Shown here one piece after another: positions 12,001 to 23,039 of a stretch of DNA of 64,000 nucleotides. Both the position numbers and the translations under genes were made by a program. This DNA comes from Nemopilema nomurai (Eukaryota > Cnidaria > Scyphozoa > Rhizostomeae > Rhizostomatidae). Each line of letters starts with the position of its first letter. The first letter of the stretch is position 1. Location of the stretch: the NCBI GenBank assembly GCA_003864495.1, contig ML133498.1, positions 395,418-459,417 on the forward strand. The letters run 5' to 3'. Under the pieces are notes generated by a model. It did not search any database. It was not told the origin of the DNA and worked only from the letters and a program-made list of their open reading frames with translations.

Positions 12001-13775
12001 GCCTTAGCCTCGTCTTCGTCCTAGCCTTGTTTCCATGCTTCCTAGCGTTGTTTCCATGCTAGCCTTGTTTTTGTGCTAAAAGCCATAGCCTCGTTTTCGT
12101 CCAAGACTTGTTTCCATTTTAGCCTCGTTTTGTTCCTAGCCTTGTTTTGTTCCTAGCTTTGTTTTTGTGCTAAAAGCCATAGCCGTTTCGTCCTACCTTC
12201 GATTCTATGCAAGCATCGTTTTGGGCTAAAGCCCTAGCCTCGTTTTTCTAGTCTCGTTTCCATGCTAGCCGTGTTTTGGTGCTAAAAGCCCTAGCCTCGT
12301 TTTCGTCCAAGACTCGTTTCCATTTTAGCCTCGTTTTGTTCCTAGCCTCGTTTTGATGCTTAAAGCCCTAGCATCCTTTTCGTCCTAACCTCGTTTTCAT
12401 GCTAGCCTCGTTTTGGTGCTGAACCCCCAGCCTCTTTTTCGTCCTAGCCTCGTTTCCATGCAAGCCTCGTTTTGGTGCTAAAAGCCATAGCCTCGTTTTC
12501 GTTCTAGTTACGTTTTGGTGCTAAAAGCCCTAGACTCGTTTACGTTTTATCTCCGTTTTCTTTTTAGTCTCATTTCATGTTAGCCACGTTTTGGTGCTAA
12601 AAGCCATAGCCTTGTTTTCGTTCTAGTTACGTTTTGATGCTAAAAGCCCTAGACTCGTTTACGTTTAATCTCTGTTTTCTTTTTAGTTCGTTTCCATGCT
12701 AGCCTCGTTTTGGTGCTTAAAGCTCTAGCCTCATTTTGGTTTTATCTTTGTTTTTAGCCTTGTTTCCATGCTAGCCTCGTTTTGATGCTAAAAAACCTAG
12801 CATCGTTTTCGTTTGATCTTTATTTTCTTCCTTGCTTTTTTTCCAGTCTAGCCTTGTTTTGGTGCTTAAAGTCATAGTTTCGTTTTTTTAGACTTATTTT
12901 CGTCCTAGACTCGTTTCCATGCTAGTCTTGTTTTGGTGCCATAATCGGTAGCTTCGTTTTCTTCCTAGCCTCTATTTCATTCTAGCCTCGTTTCCATGCT
13001 AGAACCTTAGCCCCCTTTTCGTATTAACATTCTTTTTGTTCTGGCCTCGTATCCATTCTAGCTTTGTTTCCATGTTAGCTACATAGTGGTGCTAAAAAAC
13101 CTAGATTACTTTCCGTTTTACGCTTGATTTTATGCAAGCCTTATTTCCTTGCTAGCCTCGTTATCGTGCGAGCCTTGTTTTGGCGCAAACATTTCTAGCC
13201 TTGTTTTCGTTTTAGCCTTGTTTTCGTCCTAGTCTCGCTTCTATGCTAGCCTCGTTTTGGTGCTAAAAGCCCTAGCTTCATTTTCGTTTTATCCTTGTCT
13301 TCATCCTAGCTTCCTTTCCTTGCTAGCCTCGTTTTGGTGCTAGCCTTGTTCTTGCTCTAAAAACGCTAGCCTCGTTTTCATTTTAGCCTCGTTTTCATGC
13401 TAGCTTTGTTTTCATAATAGCATTGTGTCGCTGCTAAAAACCCTAGCCTCGTTTTCGTTTTAGCATCGTTTCCATTATAGCTTAATTTTAATGCTAGCAT
13501 TGTTTTGGTGCTAAAAACCCTAGCTTCCTTTCGTTTAATCCTTTTTCTCTGCTAGGCTTTTTTTTGTTTTCACTTCGTTTAAATGCTAGCCTCTGTTTGG
13601 TGCCAAAAACTCTAGCTTCCTATTTTTAGCCTCGTTTCAGTGTTAGCCTCGTTTTGGTGCTATCATCGTTTTGGTGCTAAAAACCTATGTTTCGTTTTAT
13701 TGTTGCCTCGCTTCTTTTTTAGCCTTGTTTACATGCTTCCCTTGTTTTAGTGCTCAAAAGCCTAGCCTCACTCTC
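1..13775. repeat. Large satellite array (17-bp subrepeats in 60-bp units)
   Basis: The whole segment is made of degenerate copies of a 60-bp unit. The unit is three 17-bp subrepeats, CTAGCCTCGTTTTCGTC, CTAGCCTCGTTTCCATG and CTAGCCTCGTTTTGGTG, followed by a 9-bp spacer CTAAAAGCC. The plus strand is strongly pyrimidine-rich and poor in A. Each subrepeat begins with the palindrome CTAG, which puts TAG stops on both strands, so no long open frame exists. Units become more diverged from about 12,500 onward and fade out near 13,775. The left end is outside the window, so the true length is unknown. No coding function is visible. Confidence 0.97.
6008..6545. repeat. Recent local amplification: 204-bp block, about 2.6 copies
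   Basis: Within the satellite a block of about 204 bp repeats head to tail. Equivalent bases fall at 6021, 6226 and 6430. The copies are nearly identical, far closer than neighbouring 60-bp units, so this amplification is younger than the array. Each block includes the unusual variants TTCCCATGCAAG and TTTTCTTCCTAG. Confidence 0.85.
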
Positions 13776-14095
13776 ATTTTTCTTGTATTCATATTCAATA
13801 CACAGATCTTGTTGGTTTGAATTTATTTGTTTCAAGTAAGAGGGCTCCAGTCTCGCATTCATTTTGTAATAAATTTCAATCTGCATGCAGACCAATATTT
13901 TCAAATGCTTCAGACAGTATTCTTGTCTTCAATTTAACTACACTGTTTTTATAATCTTAAAGCTGATAAGCATACTTATGCTCTTATGCTTAAAAATTTA
14001 GCATATTACTTGGACTGGAGAAATTTTTCCCTCATTTGCATTTCTTCCTTAATAAAGTGTAAAAAATAAAAAATAGGAAACCGTATCTCTATAAA
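13776..14095. other. AT-rich unassigned sequence between satellite and duplication
   Basis: No gene or repeat recognised. It is the only stretch separating the satellite from the start of duplication copy 1. Confidence 0.5.
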
Positions 14096-14310
14096 AATAA
14101 TGGAGATTCAGGAAGCACCCTTTGTTTGAACACAGTGTCACGAAATGTAAAAGTGTGGAAAGATTTCATGGGCTTTTGTGCAGCCAATTGATAAAATAGC
14201 TCCAGGTCTTAGTGCTCTAATACGTAAGGAAATCGATTAATAGTTTTTTTTAATTTTTAAATATCCCCTTTTCGTCAGAATATTCAAGACTGAGTCAGTA
14301 TTTGCTATTC

Positions 14311-15214
14311 TAACATCATTCACAATGGCTAAAAAAAGCGGAACTAGTTTAGCATACTTAATGTACCTCCTTAGAGCATGCAAACGTCGGAAAATAACCA
14401 AAAGCTGACCGAATAAATAGCCACTTGCAGATCGAAAACACTAGATGGTAATAAGCAGAGCGCGTGATTGTAATTGACCCTAATTTGCCCAAATGGGCAC
14501 GGCATAGAAAAGAAATGAACTGGTCACGGTATGCTGATATAGCTATTGCATTCTCATTTACACTCTGAAACGACCCTCATTTTATCGAGTAAACCATGGT
14601 CATATTTTTCCATTGGTCACTGGAAATTGCTTCAATGTACAAAGGGAGTCAAACTCGAATTTGGTCCGCGTGTACAAGCCCCCGTTCACATTTTCTTCGC
14701 GCAAAACATCAGTTGGTTGCAACAACCTCAACAGCATTAGACTTATCAGGCCAATTTTGATTGATTGACCAAAATATTTTTCGAATGATATGCCAATTTT
14801 GATATGTTTTAAAGAGTTTAAGCTGCTTAATAGCCAGTTCTTAGGGTGTTCTTAGGGTGTTCTTGGGGTGTTCCTGGCGTGACCAGCCTGTTCTTGGAGT
14901 GTTCAGTCTTTTAGAATTGACGTTCCAAAACACTGATGTGAAATCGCCATTACCGAGTCCCCAACGAGCCGTGCGAATTTCAGTGCAAACGCATAACAAT
15001 AGCGCTGAATGTTGAAACAATGGTCCTTCATACGTCACAAGGTACTTTTTCCGAAAAAATTTGGCCGTAAAGTGATTCTCAACTTTGAGCCTCTATAACT
15101 CGAAAACGGGTAAAGATTTTCGAAAAAGAATTTCACGATGGCTTCTAACTCTCGAATAGCTACCAATTTATGCCAAAATCTCAGAACTTTTTTGGGTTGG
15201 AGGGCCCTTTAAAC
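14311..15214. other. Copy-1-specific noncoding stretch
   Basis: Not present in copy 2. No convincing gene. Positions 14,838-14,905 hold a short degenerate tandem repeat of about 12 bp built on GTTCTTGGGGT. Confidence 0.5.
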
Positions 15215-15564
15215 GTATAAACGCGATTGGTTTCGACAAACATTCATCCCAAATTTTGTTAGAGAATTAAAATCTAGCCACAGAAATAAAACTTCCATAT
15301 GAATTATTGATGTAGTCAATTACTTAATATTTGCACGTTAGATTGATTTAAACCCTTTGCGCTAATTAACAAATGTGATAAGTTTCTAACTTTTTCAGAC
15401 TGGCGGTCAAGAAATGTGTGCAAAATCACCAATAAAAAAACAGATAGAGGTTGCCAAAAATATTTTCAAAAAACATGGTGCTTTTAATTGTAATACATAT
15501 AACGATCGCTGTAAGTTAGCAATATCAACTTCAGTTCTTCTTGAAGGTTCAAATGTCATCTTCT

Positions 15565-17963
15565 TCACTTTAAACATACTGAATACCCCTGAAACTTGTT
15601 ATCCTTAAATTCAACTTCAAGTTTCTTTTCCACCCACCGTTCTTTAGTATTGGTGCTTCGTTCAAAAGATCTTTTCTTTCCAGGTTCGATCAAAACTTCT
15701 GCTGTAAATGTGATGACTGAAAAAGAGATTCTAACTGTTACATGAAAATCATATGACATCATGGAAACATTTCATGTTCAATGGAACTTGAACTAAAATT
15801 ACAAACCTCACTTTAACAAGGTAATCTGTAGCTACCTAGCCTGGCTTAACAAGAAAAGAGGAATATAAAACGCGTATGGTAAGAGGGAGAATTGGGACAG
15901 TAAGGAAAATGGAAATCAAGGTTCAAAAGGATATCATCTCAGTTTATGCCCATGCTTTAATGCCTCTTTTTGTTCTTATGTATATCATATTGTAAATTTT
16001 TGCCACTTTTTGTATCCTTCCATAAAAAGCGAGTGCTCTCTTTTAGTGAAGTGTTTTCAATGTGTTGCGTGAACCAGTTTGACAATGTAAGAATCTGGCG
16101 GGTGGTAACTTAGTATGAGCCCAATCTGGTTATAGAGTGACGCCGCTCGTGGTAGCATTGATGTCTTTGGATGTCTTTGGATACAAGGTTGTCCAGATTC
16201 TAGGCGATCCAGGTCTTTGAAAGATCTGCTGCAGTAGGGCTCCAAAGGATTTTAGAAAAACAATTTATGAAAATGGGCGCAGGTTATTTTTTGAGGTTTC
16301 ATAGGCAACGGGATTTCTTACCAATAACCATAGGGAGTGCGAAGCCAGCACTCGAGGCCAAGCAATTTTTCCGCACTGATCCTCTCTTTTATAGATTATT
16401 TTTTAGTGTTATTTTTTTAATTAAGTGGAGTCTGGGAATCTAAGCACTTTGGGCAGTTTTATTAAAATATCAGACATGTATTCATAGCTAGTCATTTCAA
16501 AGTGTTTCAAAGAGATAGATTTGATGTTAATGAAACGCTAGCCTTTTATCCTCAGACGTTTTTCAGGAATGCTTAAAAACGTTTTGGCCAAGTGTTTCCT
16601 ACAGATTGACGAAAATGGACAAAACATGCAGGGCTATAAATGCCTAGAGGAAACACTTGCCTAATCTCTTTTAAGACAAAATGTTCATCTTGCCAACAAC
16701 ATTGCCAAGTCGTTAGTAACGTGTTTAGTGTTAAAAAAGGGAGTTAAATTGTGGATTTAGGTCAATGCTAAAAAGGAAAAGGTGGAAGAAAATTTTCAAA
16801 ATCACCATTGTCTTTGTTCAGACGTTCAATACTGAAATTGCAAAATTAATTGCAATGCACATGGACAAAATCAAATAGCCTAGCTTAGCTTCTTGATACA
16901 TCACCAAGAAAAGAAAAACAAGAAGAAAACATCTGCAGAGCCCTCATATCAACCCAACCAAGTATAGATTATTACCTTCGCTAGAAGCCTTTGCGCCACC
17001 CCACTTTGGAAATGAATACGATCTGCTGTTTTGAAATCTGTGTGTATATACGAAGTTTGTGGCATTTAAAACTTCGTTAATGTACACAGGTGGATAAACA
17101 CTTCCAGAGAATGCAAAAGCATTCTTACTGACAGCAGAAACCGTCATATGTTTGTCCTACAAAAAAAACGATTTAAAAATAGGGGACATTTAAGAATGAC
17201 GAGAAACCAAGATTGTTTGCACAATTTTGAAAAAGCTCCCGAGCACGAAAAGAAACCTCGAAAGACCGAACAAAAGATTGATGCTAAACCTTTGTCATTA
17301 TAATTTCTGAGTGGTTTCAAGCTTCACTTTCTGAAATATACTCCTAAATAATATTTCTTACGGGTTCTGCGCTCAGCTGAAACCAATTCTTGTTGGAGTC
17401 ATCTCGGTCGCGATTGTCTGCCTTAATGTGACTTTCTCGGCCCTCTGAGCCATAAAGTGTCATCCCGTTCCCTTTGCATACAATCTTGTATATTCCCATT
17501 TGTTCTTTGTGTCTAACGAACTGAAAAATGTAAAGTTCCTTCCTGTATGTTACTTCTTTGCTCCTCAAGACATTGGCACTTGACTCCAATAATCCCGAAG
17601 AGACCTGCTCCGAAACGTACAAAAAGCCGGTTTCATTCTCACCATCTCTGTCCATTTCCTTGATGTAGTATTCATTTTCAGAAACTTTTTCCAGCAAAAA
17701 CTGCTTTCCGCCCAAGATAATTAGCTTTAAGCAAACAAAATTGCTGGCACTTTCATGAAATTTCGGGGATGACTGTTTGACGCAAACATATCTCTTCGAT
17801 TGAGGATGATACAACTGAATCGTTAGGCGATGCACAGCAACCTCCGCTGGGATCAAACCTTGGCGGATACGTGTGGATCACCTATCAAGATTCGCTCAGT
17901 CATCTCAGTTCTTGTAATGAAACTCGGTGGTGATGCTTCAGTTAGATATTGCAGACACCCAAG
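15565..17963 (-). pseudogene. Gene X', beta-trefoil-like protein, first exon frameshifted
   Basis: This is the copy-1 paralogue of the X'' gene at 38,680-41,982. Three exons are visible on the minus strand: 17,963-17,362, 17,156-16,976 and 15,734-15,565. All are bounded by AG acceptors and GT donors at the same sites as X''. The first exon matches X'' almost perfectly but lacks one T near 17,868. This puts a TGA soon after the conserved start region, so the ATG-initiated frame is broken. A second in-frame 3-nt difference near 17,725 changes a short segment. Exon 2 lacks 12 nt relative to X'' (in frame). Exon 3 uses a shifted acceptor because the X'' acceptor TTTTCCAG reads TTTTCATG here, and it ends about 16 codons early. 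The gene is either dead, started elsewhere, or hit by a one-base assembly error. Function unknown. Confidence 0.72.
16250..16975. other. Part of X' intron 2, noncoding
   Basis: This is the lower-conserved part of the X' intron. Compared with copy 2 it lacks the tRNA-like insert. It holds a hairpin around 16,594-16,663 with arms AAGTGTTTCC and GGAAACACTT. No other element recognised. Confidence 0.5.
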
Positions 17964-18099
17964 CTAGGAGAGAAAGATAGGATTGCTTACAGAGTCTTTC
18001 TACATTTCATTTGGAAACCTCATTTTTGTAGACAGAAAGAGCTCTTCTAAAGTTATGTGTTAAGTAACGTTGATCGGTCAATTAAATAACCAATCATGC

Positions 18100-18300
18100 G
18101 CTCAGCTTATCAATCTCTAGTGTTTTCGATCCGCAACTTGCTATTTATTGTTTCAGCTTTTGGTTATTTCTCGACGTCTGCATACTCTGCGGAGTTTCGG
18201 ACGAAAAACTACTTTAAGTATGCAAAAACTAGCTCTGATATTTCTAGCTATTGTGAAGCTCTGTACAACAGAGCACTTATTAACAAAGACTGTTTTCTTA
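18100..18300 (+). repeat. Dispersed ~180-bp repeat, next to X'
   Basis: The segment is homologous to 29,903-30,087, 42,084-42,258 and 49,740-49,924. Partial matches occur at 31,070-31,190, 50,875-50,990 and 38,245-38,310. Shared landmarks are CTCTAGTGTTTT, TTTCAGCTTTTG and AGCTATTGTGAAG-like ends. It lies about 130 bp upstream of the X' first exon in the opposite orientation. A short open frame across it is not conserved in the other copies, so I treat it as noncoding. Confidence 0.7.
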
Positions 18301-18309
18301 TTTGATGGG

Positions 18310-19490
18310 CAACAGGTACTCTTTAGGTAGGCGTACACAATGTTTCATTCGTGGCAGTTTGCTTAAGCATTTTGCTCCCGTGTGCGGTGAAACTTTTACA
18401 GAATTCTGATCGCTTTCGATCAATGTCAAGATATCAAACATATTTGAAAAATTTTGTCATTCGTGGCACATTGCTTCTTGTGTGCGGTGCGTGAATCTAC
18501 AAACTAAGTACATTGCGTTGCCATGACCCAATAAGCATTAATGTCATATATTGCTCCCTATTTTGGTACACAGACGGTGGTTATATTTCCTAGCCACAGC
18601 TGCGACGCATGCCCTGAATATCGCAGGGGCGAAAGGAACAAGAAAGCAAAATGCTCTAAGCGGTGAGCTATTAATGCAGTGCAGTAAATTGAAGTGAATA
18701 AAAGGTAGTTTTCTTTTGTGTCTGGAAATGAAACTGCAGTTTTCCTGAGGCAAGAGTGGAATTTTCAACAAGTCAAAGTCTTGTTGGACATGTATATTGG
18801 TCTCCAGACACCTCAGACACTCCAGACATCTGCCAGAGGACTTCAATGAAAAGTTTGAAACAATGTTAGAAAAGGTCTGTTTCAAAAAAAGAGGTCTTTT
18901 TGATGGGTGACTTTAACTGCGAATAACAAGGATGAAAAATGTTCTCAGCCAATCAGGTTGCTAGTTTACATATGTCACGAGCCAATTAAAACACGTAAAA
19001 GACAAAAGAAAACGGAGGAGAAAATAAAGTAAATCGAACGCTACATTGACTTTTGCTTCTCCTATAAAAAACAATTGGGAAAAACAGCCTGTACAAAAGT
19101 TAACGCTGAACGCGAAATTTGTCATTTCTAAGGAACTTTCTACAATTCTGAATAGAAGAGAGGCAAATCTAAAACTTTTCCGTCCCCATTTTTGAAATAT
19201 TGTCGGAGACGTGAAAAAAGCTATGAAGTGTTTGACCTTTTTTTATCCCGACGGATTAGGCCCTTTTTGTACTTCCAAAGATCCATTTCATCGTAAAGCA
19301 AGCCTTCACCTTCAATTTTGTTTGCTTACCATGTTTAATTGACACCAAAAGAGTAGTCTAATTCCTATCTCGTCTCTCTATGTTACTTTTGAGGACGTTT
19401 TTCAAATTCATATTATATCACAGCCAATGTTAATGTTTTTATGTTGATCTTGCTTGGCCCTTCGCCACATCTAGATTAGTTCCACTTTAC
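18310..19490. other. Unassigned sequence, copy 1 only
   Basis: No homologue in copy 2 and no recognisable gene. A short phrase, CATTCGTGGCA plus TGTGTGCGGTG, occurs twice (18,345-18,390 and 18,460-18,492), which hints at an old repeat. Confidence 0.4.
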
Positions 19491-19706
19491 CCACACACAC
19501 AATATCATGGCACGCGCAATGGTCGTACGCCAGGTGTCTCTGTTTCTTGCGCTTCGTAGAAGACCAGACATTGACATTCCCAATACCTCTTTAACATCAT
19601 TTTCAAGTTTTTGCCGTGGTCTCCCTCTCCTTCGCTTGCCACTGACCACTCCAGCGAGAATGTCATTTCCTAAGCCTTCGCTTCTTGCGACATGTCCAAT
19701 AAACGA

Positions 19707-21407
19707 CTACTTCCTTCTGTTGATGCTGTTGAGAAGGGTAGCTTTACCAATTTTCTGCAGGACCCATTCGTTTGTTTTTCTCGCTCTCCAACTGATTCGC
19801 ATGATTCGTCTGTAACACCAAATCTCGAAAGAAATTAGCCGATTTCTGTCCGATTTCTTCATGACCCAGCATTCGCAGCCATACGTCGCTAACAGGAACA
19901 CCAGGGTATTGAGAATTCGAATTTTAGTATGGAGCGTGATAGAGCGGTTTTTCCAAATGTTTGCTAAGGCTGATGACTGCATTTCTTGCGATTGCCAGTC
20001 TTCTTCTAATCACCTTGCTGCCATTGCAATCGTTTGTGAAGTTTGCACCGAGGTAAATGAAATTTTCAACCGTTTCAATTACTTCACCGTTCACAATGAG
20101 GTCTTTCATCTCGAGGTTTTCTGGATCACCAGCCATCTTCATAACTTTCGTTTTTTTTGTGTTCAGCATCAGTCCCTTCTCTTCACTGGCCAATTTGACT
20201 CTCGTGACGGGAAGTTCTAGTTCCTGCATGGACCCAGCTATGGGCACAATGTTATCAGCGTACCGGAGGTTTGTGACAGTTCTGCCTCCCACTTTTATAG
20301 ACCCTTCGTAACTGACTAGAGCATCTCTCATTATTTTCTCTGAGTATACATTGAAAAGATGAGGCGGTAGTGGGCAACCTTGGCAGACTCCTTGTCCAAT
20401 GTTGAAGAAATCTGTCAGGCCATACGTGGTTCTCACAACTGCTTTCTGGTTGACGTAGAGTTCTTTTATGAAATGGACAATGTGCGTTGGGAAGCCCATT
20501 TCAAGCATTGCTCTTCACAGTGTTTCGCGATCAACTGTATCAAATGCCTTGCTGTAATCTATAAAGCACATGTACAGGTTATGGCATAGTTCTCTGTGTT
20601 TTTCCATTAGCTGCTTCTGATTAAGAATTTGGTCTCTAGGGCCTTTATTTGCTCGGAATCTACACTGCTCATCGGCAATTTCTTCATCTAGTTTTCATGC
20701 GGCCTGCAATTACTTTCAGAAGAATCTTACTGCAGTGGCTTATTAAAGATATTGTTCTGTTGTTGCTGCACTCCATTACATCTCCCTTTTTGAGTATAGA
20801 AGCAAAAACCGATGCTACCCAGTCTTCAGGCCATTTTCTTTCCTTCCAGATCTTATTACATAGAACATGGAAGAACTCAACTACACTTTCTCCGCCGTTC
20901 TTAACAAGCTCCGCAGCCACTTCATCGATACCTGTGCTCTTGTTGTTCTTTAATTCACATATGGCTTTCTTGATTTCGCTCCGCAGAGGGGGGGGGCGGT
21001 TCTTCTTCGTTTTGGTCCAGCACAATGTTGTTGCGCATTAAGTTGTCATTCGCTTTATACAGATTTTCACAATAGGACTTCCATCTTTCTTTGACATCTT
21101 CTCCCTTGCACAATGCGTGACCATTCTCATATTTTACAGTGTCAATCGTTGGTTTAAATTTCTTGGTTAGATCTTTAATGCCTCGGTACAGATCTCTCGT
21201 AGAGTTGGTTATTGAGTTTTCTTCAATCTTTTGGCAGACATTGTTGATGTGTTGGTTTTTGTCTCTTCTCATTAACCTTTGTACCATTGCCTTTTTTTCG
21301 TACTCATCATGTTTTCCTTTCAGACCTCTTCGTTTTTCGATTTCTGTTCTTGTCTTTTCTGATATCCAGTTATTTTTGACCTTCTTGCGTTTCTGAATAG
21401 TTTCCAT
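19707..21407 (-). pseudogene. LINE reverse transcriptase remnant
   Basis: Four overlapping frames together cover the linker (21,407-20,955), the RT N-terminal part with NNKSTGIDEVAAELVKNGG (21,025-20,684), the palm with GQGVCQGCPL and LRYADNIVPIA (20,508-19,924), and the C-terminal region (19,982-19,707). Frame changes occur at about 21,000, 20,600 and 19,950. The first of these coincides with a run of nine G at 20,988-20,996. The catalytic YADD box reads YADN, removing one metal-binding Asp, which alone would be expected to abolish polymerisation. Confidence 0.85.
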
Positions 21408-21433
21408 TGCAACTTGTACTAGACATTCTTTTC

Positions 21434-22080
21434 CTAACTTCCAGAGGCTGCAGGAGGAATTTTCTCAGTGTCAAATTCCAAAAGGGCCTGGAATTTATTG
21501 TTAATTTTAACCTTATACTTTTCGTCTAGAGTTGAGAAATCTAGACGTAGCGTTGGTGGTGGTTGGGCTATCTTCTTCAGTCTCATCTGGAGTTTTGCTG
21601 ACAGGAGTTGGTGGTCGCTGTTGCAATAGGCACCTGGGAGAGTTTTTGCATCTTTCAGACAACTTTTCCATAATGTCACGGCTCGGTATTGCATCAAGTC
21701 TCTTGTAACTGGCTGTAGACTTCCTCTAGATCCTCGTCACTAGCGGCACTTGTTGGGGCGTAGCACTGCACAATGCTCAGGTTGTATGGCTTGGCTCTTA
21801 TGCATACTTTCAGAATTCTATCCGATATTGGCGAGTATCCTATTAATGCGTTTGCTGCTTCTTTTGCCAGGATAAGAGCAGTTCCATGACTGTATCCGGC
21901 TTCTTTTCCCGAGTAAATGACTTTGAAGGAGTCTCTGCTGCGGACGAAACTTCCACAGTTGTTCCAATTTGTTTCTGCAATTCCCAGTATCTGGATTTTG
22001 CTTCGACTCATTTCTCTGCAGATTGTGTCAAGTTTCCCTAGCTCTTTCATCTTTCGAACATTCCATGTGCCAATGCGCAT
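21434..22080 (-). pseudogene. LINE endonuclease domain remnant
   Basis: The frame starting at 22,080 opens with RIGTWNVRKM, the usual start of the AP endonuclease domain of non-LTR elements. It continues through ILGIAETNWN (the catalytic Glu region) and VQCYAPTSAA. A frame change near 21,695 separates it from the end of the domain, which carries CNSDHQLLSAKL (the SDH catalytic motif). The enzyme would nick target DNA to prime reverse transcription. The split frame indicates an inactive copy. Confidence 0.85.
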
Positions 22081-22520
22081 CTTGCTCCGCTTGTTGTGGC
22101 ATTTCTTTCCAGTACCATACTTGTCGTGTCAAGCCTGGTCACCCGCTGGATAACGCGTCCCTTGGTGACCCGCGCGACGGACGATGCGGTATGAGGTCGT
22201 GTTTTGTTGTACAACCATTTTGTGTGTGGTCAGGAGCTAGAGAGTGGGAGAGGTAGAGGCCCCTGATCCCTTTCCTCAACCGCAGTGCTCGCTAACTGAG
22301 CAGGTGATCTCTGCCATTCGTTAAGTTGGACCAAACCTCTGCCAGACACCAGAAGCTGAGATGGCCAGTGTCCCGTAGTTACACCACAGCGTGCCCATCT
22401 GCGCAATCCACTATCCTGCTGCCAATAGCTTCACCGTAACCCTGGTACGGGAAGCTGTTAAGGTACTACTCCTTGCTCAAGGGAGCCCCAGGGTGCAGTT
22501 TAACGTCGTACCCAGGACGA

Positions 22521-22847
22521 ACTCAAAATATGCTAACATCGAAATCTTTAACACCTTACTAAATCAACTTCAATAAAAATCTTGCAAGTATTAAGTGTAT
22601 CTTCTTAAAGCGTTCTACTAAATGAATATAGAGCGGTGCTGGAGGAAACAGAGCTCAGTTATGCAAAAATTATGTTTTGGGTGTTTCTTGTTCATATCTA
22701 GCCAAGCATTGTCGTAGTTCTTTGCTTTCACCTCCATTGTAGCAAAACACTGTCCGATCACTGGAAAGTCCATGGATATAAGAGTCATCGTTACTTTCAT
22801 GATTGATGGAATGGCTTTCTTGATGCTTTAGAAGGGCCTTATCACTG
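22521..22847. other. Unassigned sequence downstream of the LINE leader
   Basis: No clear gene. A minus-strand frame at 22,670-22,876 contains a stretch spaced like the second half of a C2H2 zinc finger, but the cysteine pair is not intact. Confidence 0.4.
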
Positions 22848-23028
22848 AGAAAATTTTCCGAGCTGCAATTGTTCATCAGGGCTGTCGGATTAAGGGTTTC
22901 CTTAACTGTGACTTGAACTGAAGCATGTCTTGAGGCTAGTTTCTCTTGGGGCTACTTCAACGACAGCGGTTGAACGAGCGATAGCGGTCGAGGCGTTTCT
23001 TAACCAATTAGATCAGGTAAATTGTAGC
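22848..23028. repeat. ~180-bp repeat shared with 43,513-43,697
   Basis: The segment is nearly identical, in direct orientation, to 43,513-43,697 and includes CATCAGGGCTGTC, GAACTGAAGCATGTCTTGAG and GATAGCGGTCGAGGCGTTTC. The start CAGGGCTGTC resembles hAT-type termini, but no matching second terminus was found. Confidence 0.75.
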
Positions 23029-23039
23029 ATGTGGGAGAC

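Larger units (their letters stand above)
19500..22520 (-). mobile_element. RTE-clade LINE, broken
   Basis: A nearly full-length non-LTR retrotransposon lies on the minus strand. In element order it has a GC-richer 5' leader (about 22,520-22,081), an AP-type endonuclease, a linker, a reverse transcriptase and a C-terminal region. The style of the C-terminal segment (TYGCECW followed by a WCYRRIMRISW stretch) and of the RT is that of RTE/BovB elements, as I know the family. The coding region is interrupted at several points, so this copy is not autonomous. It sits only in duplication copy 1, so it probably inserted after the duplication or was lost from copy 2. Confidence 0.88.

Noticed and set aside
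18096..18305. Hydrophobic 69-codon frame that could be a small secreted protein
   Set aside because: It is one copy of a dispersed repeat and the frame is not kept in the other copies.
18544..18885. 113-codon minus-strand frame
   Set aside because: No recognisable domain, no paralogue in copy 2, and typical of chance frames in this sequence.
22670..22876. C2H2 zinc-finger-like F-x5-L-x2-H-x3-H stretch on the minus strand
   Set aside because: The cysteine pair is incomplete and no neighbouring finger lies in frame; chance or deep decay cannot be separated.
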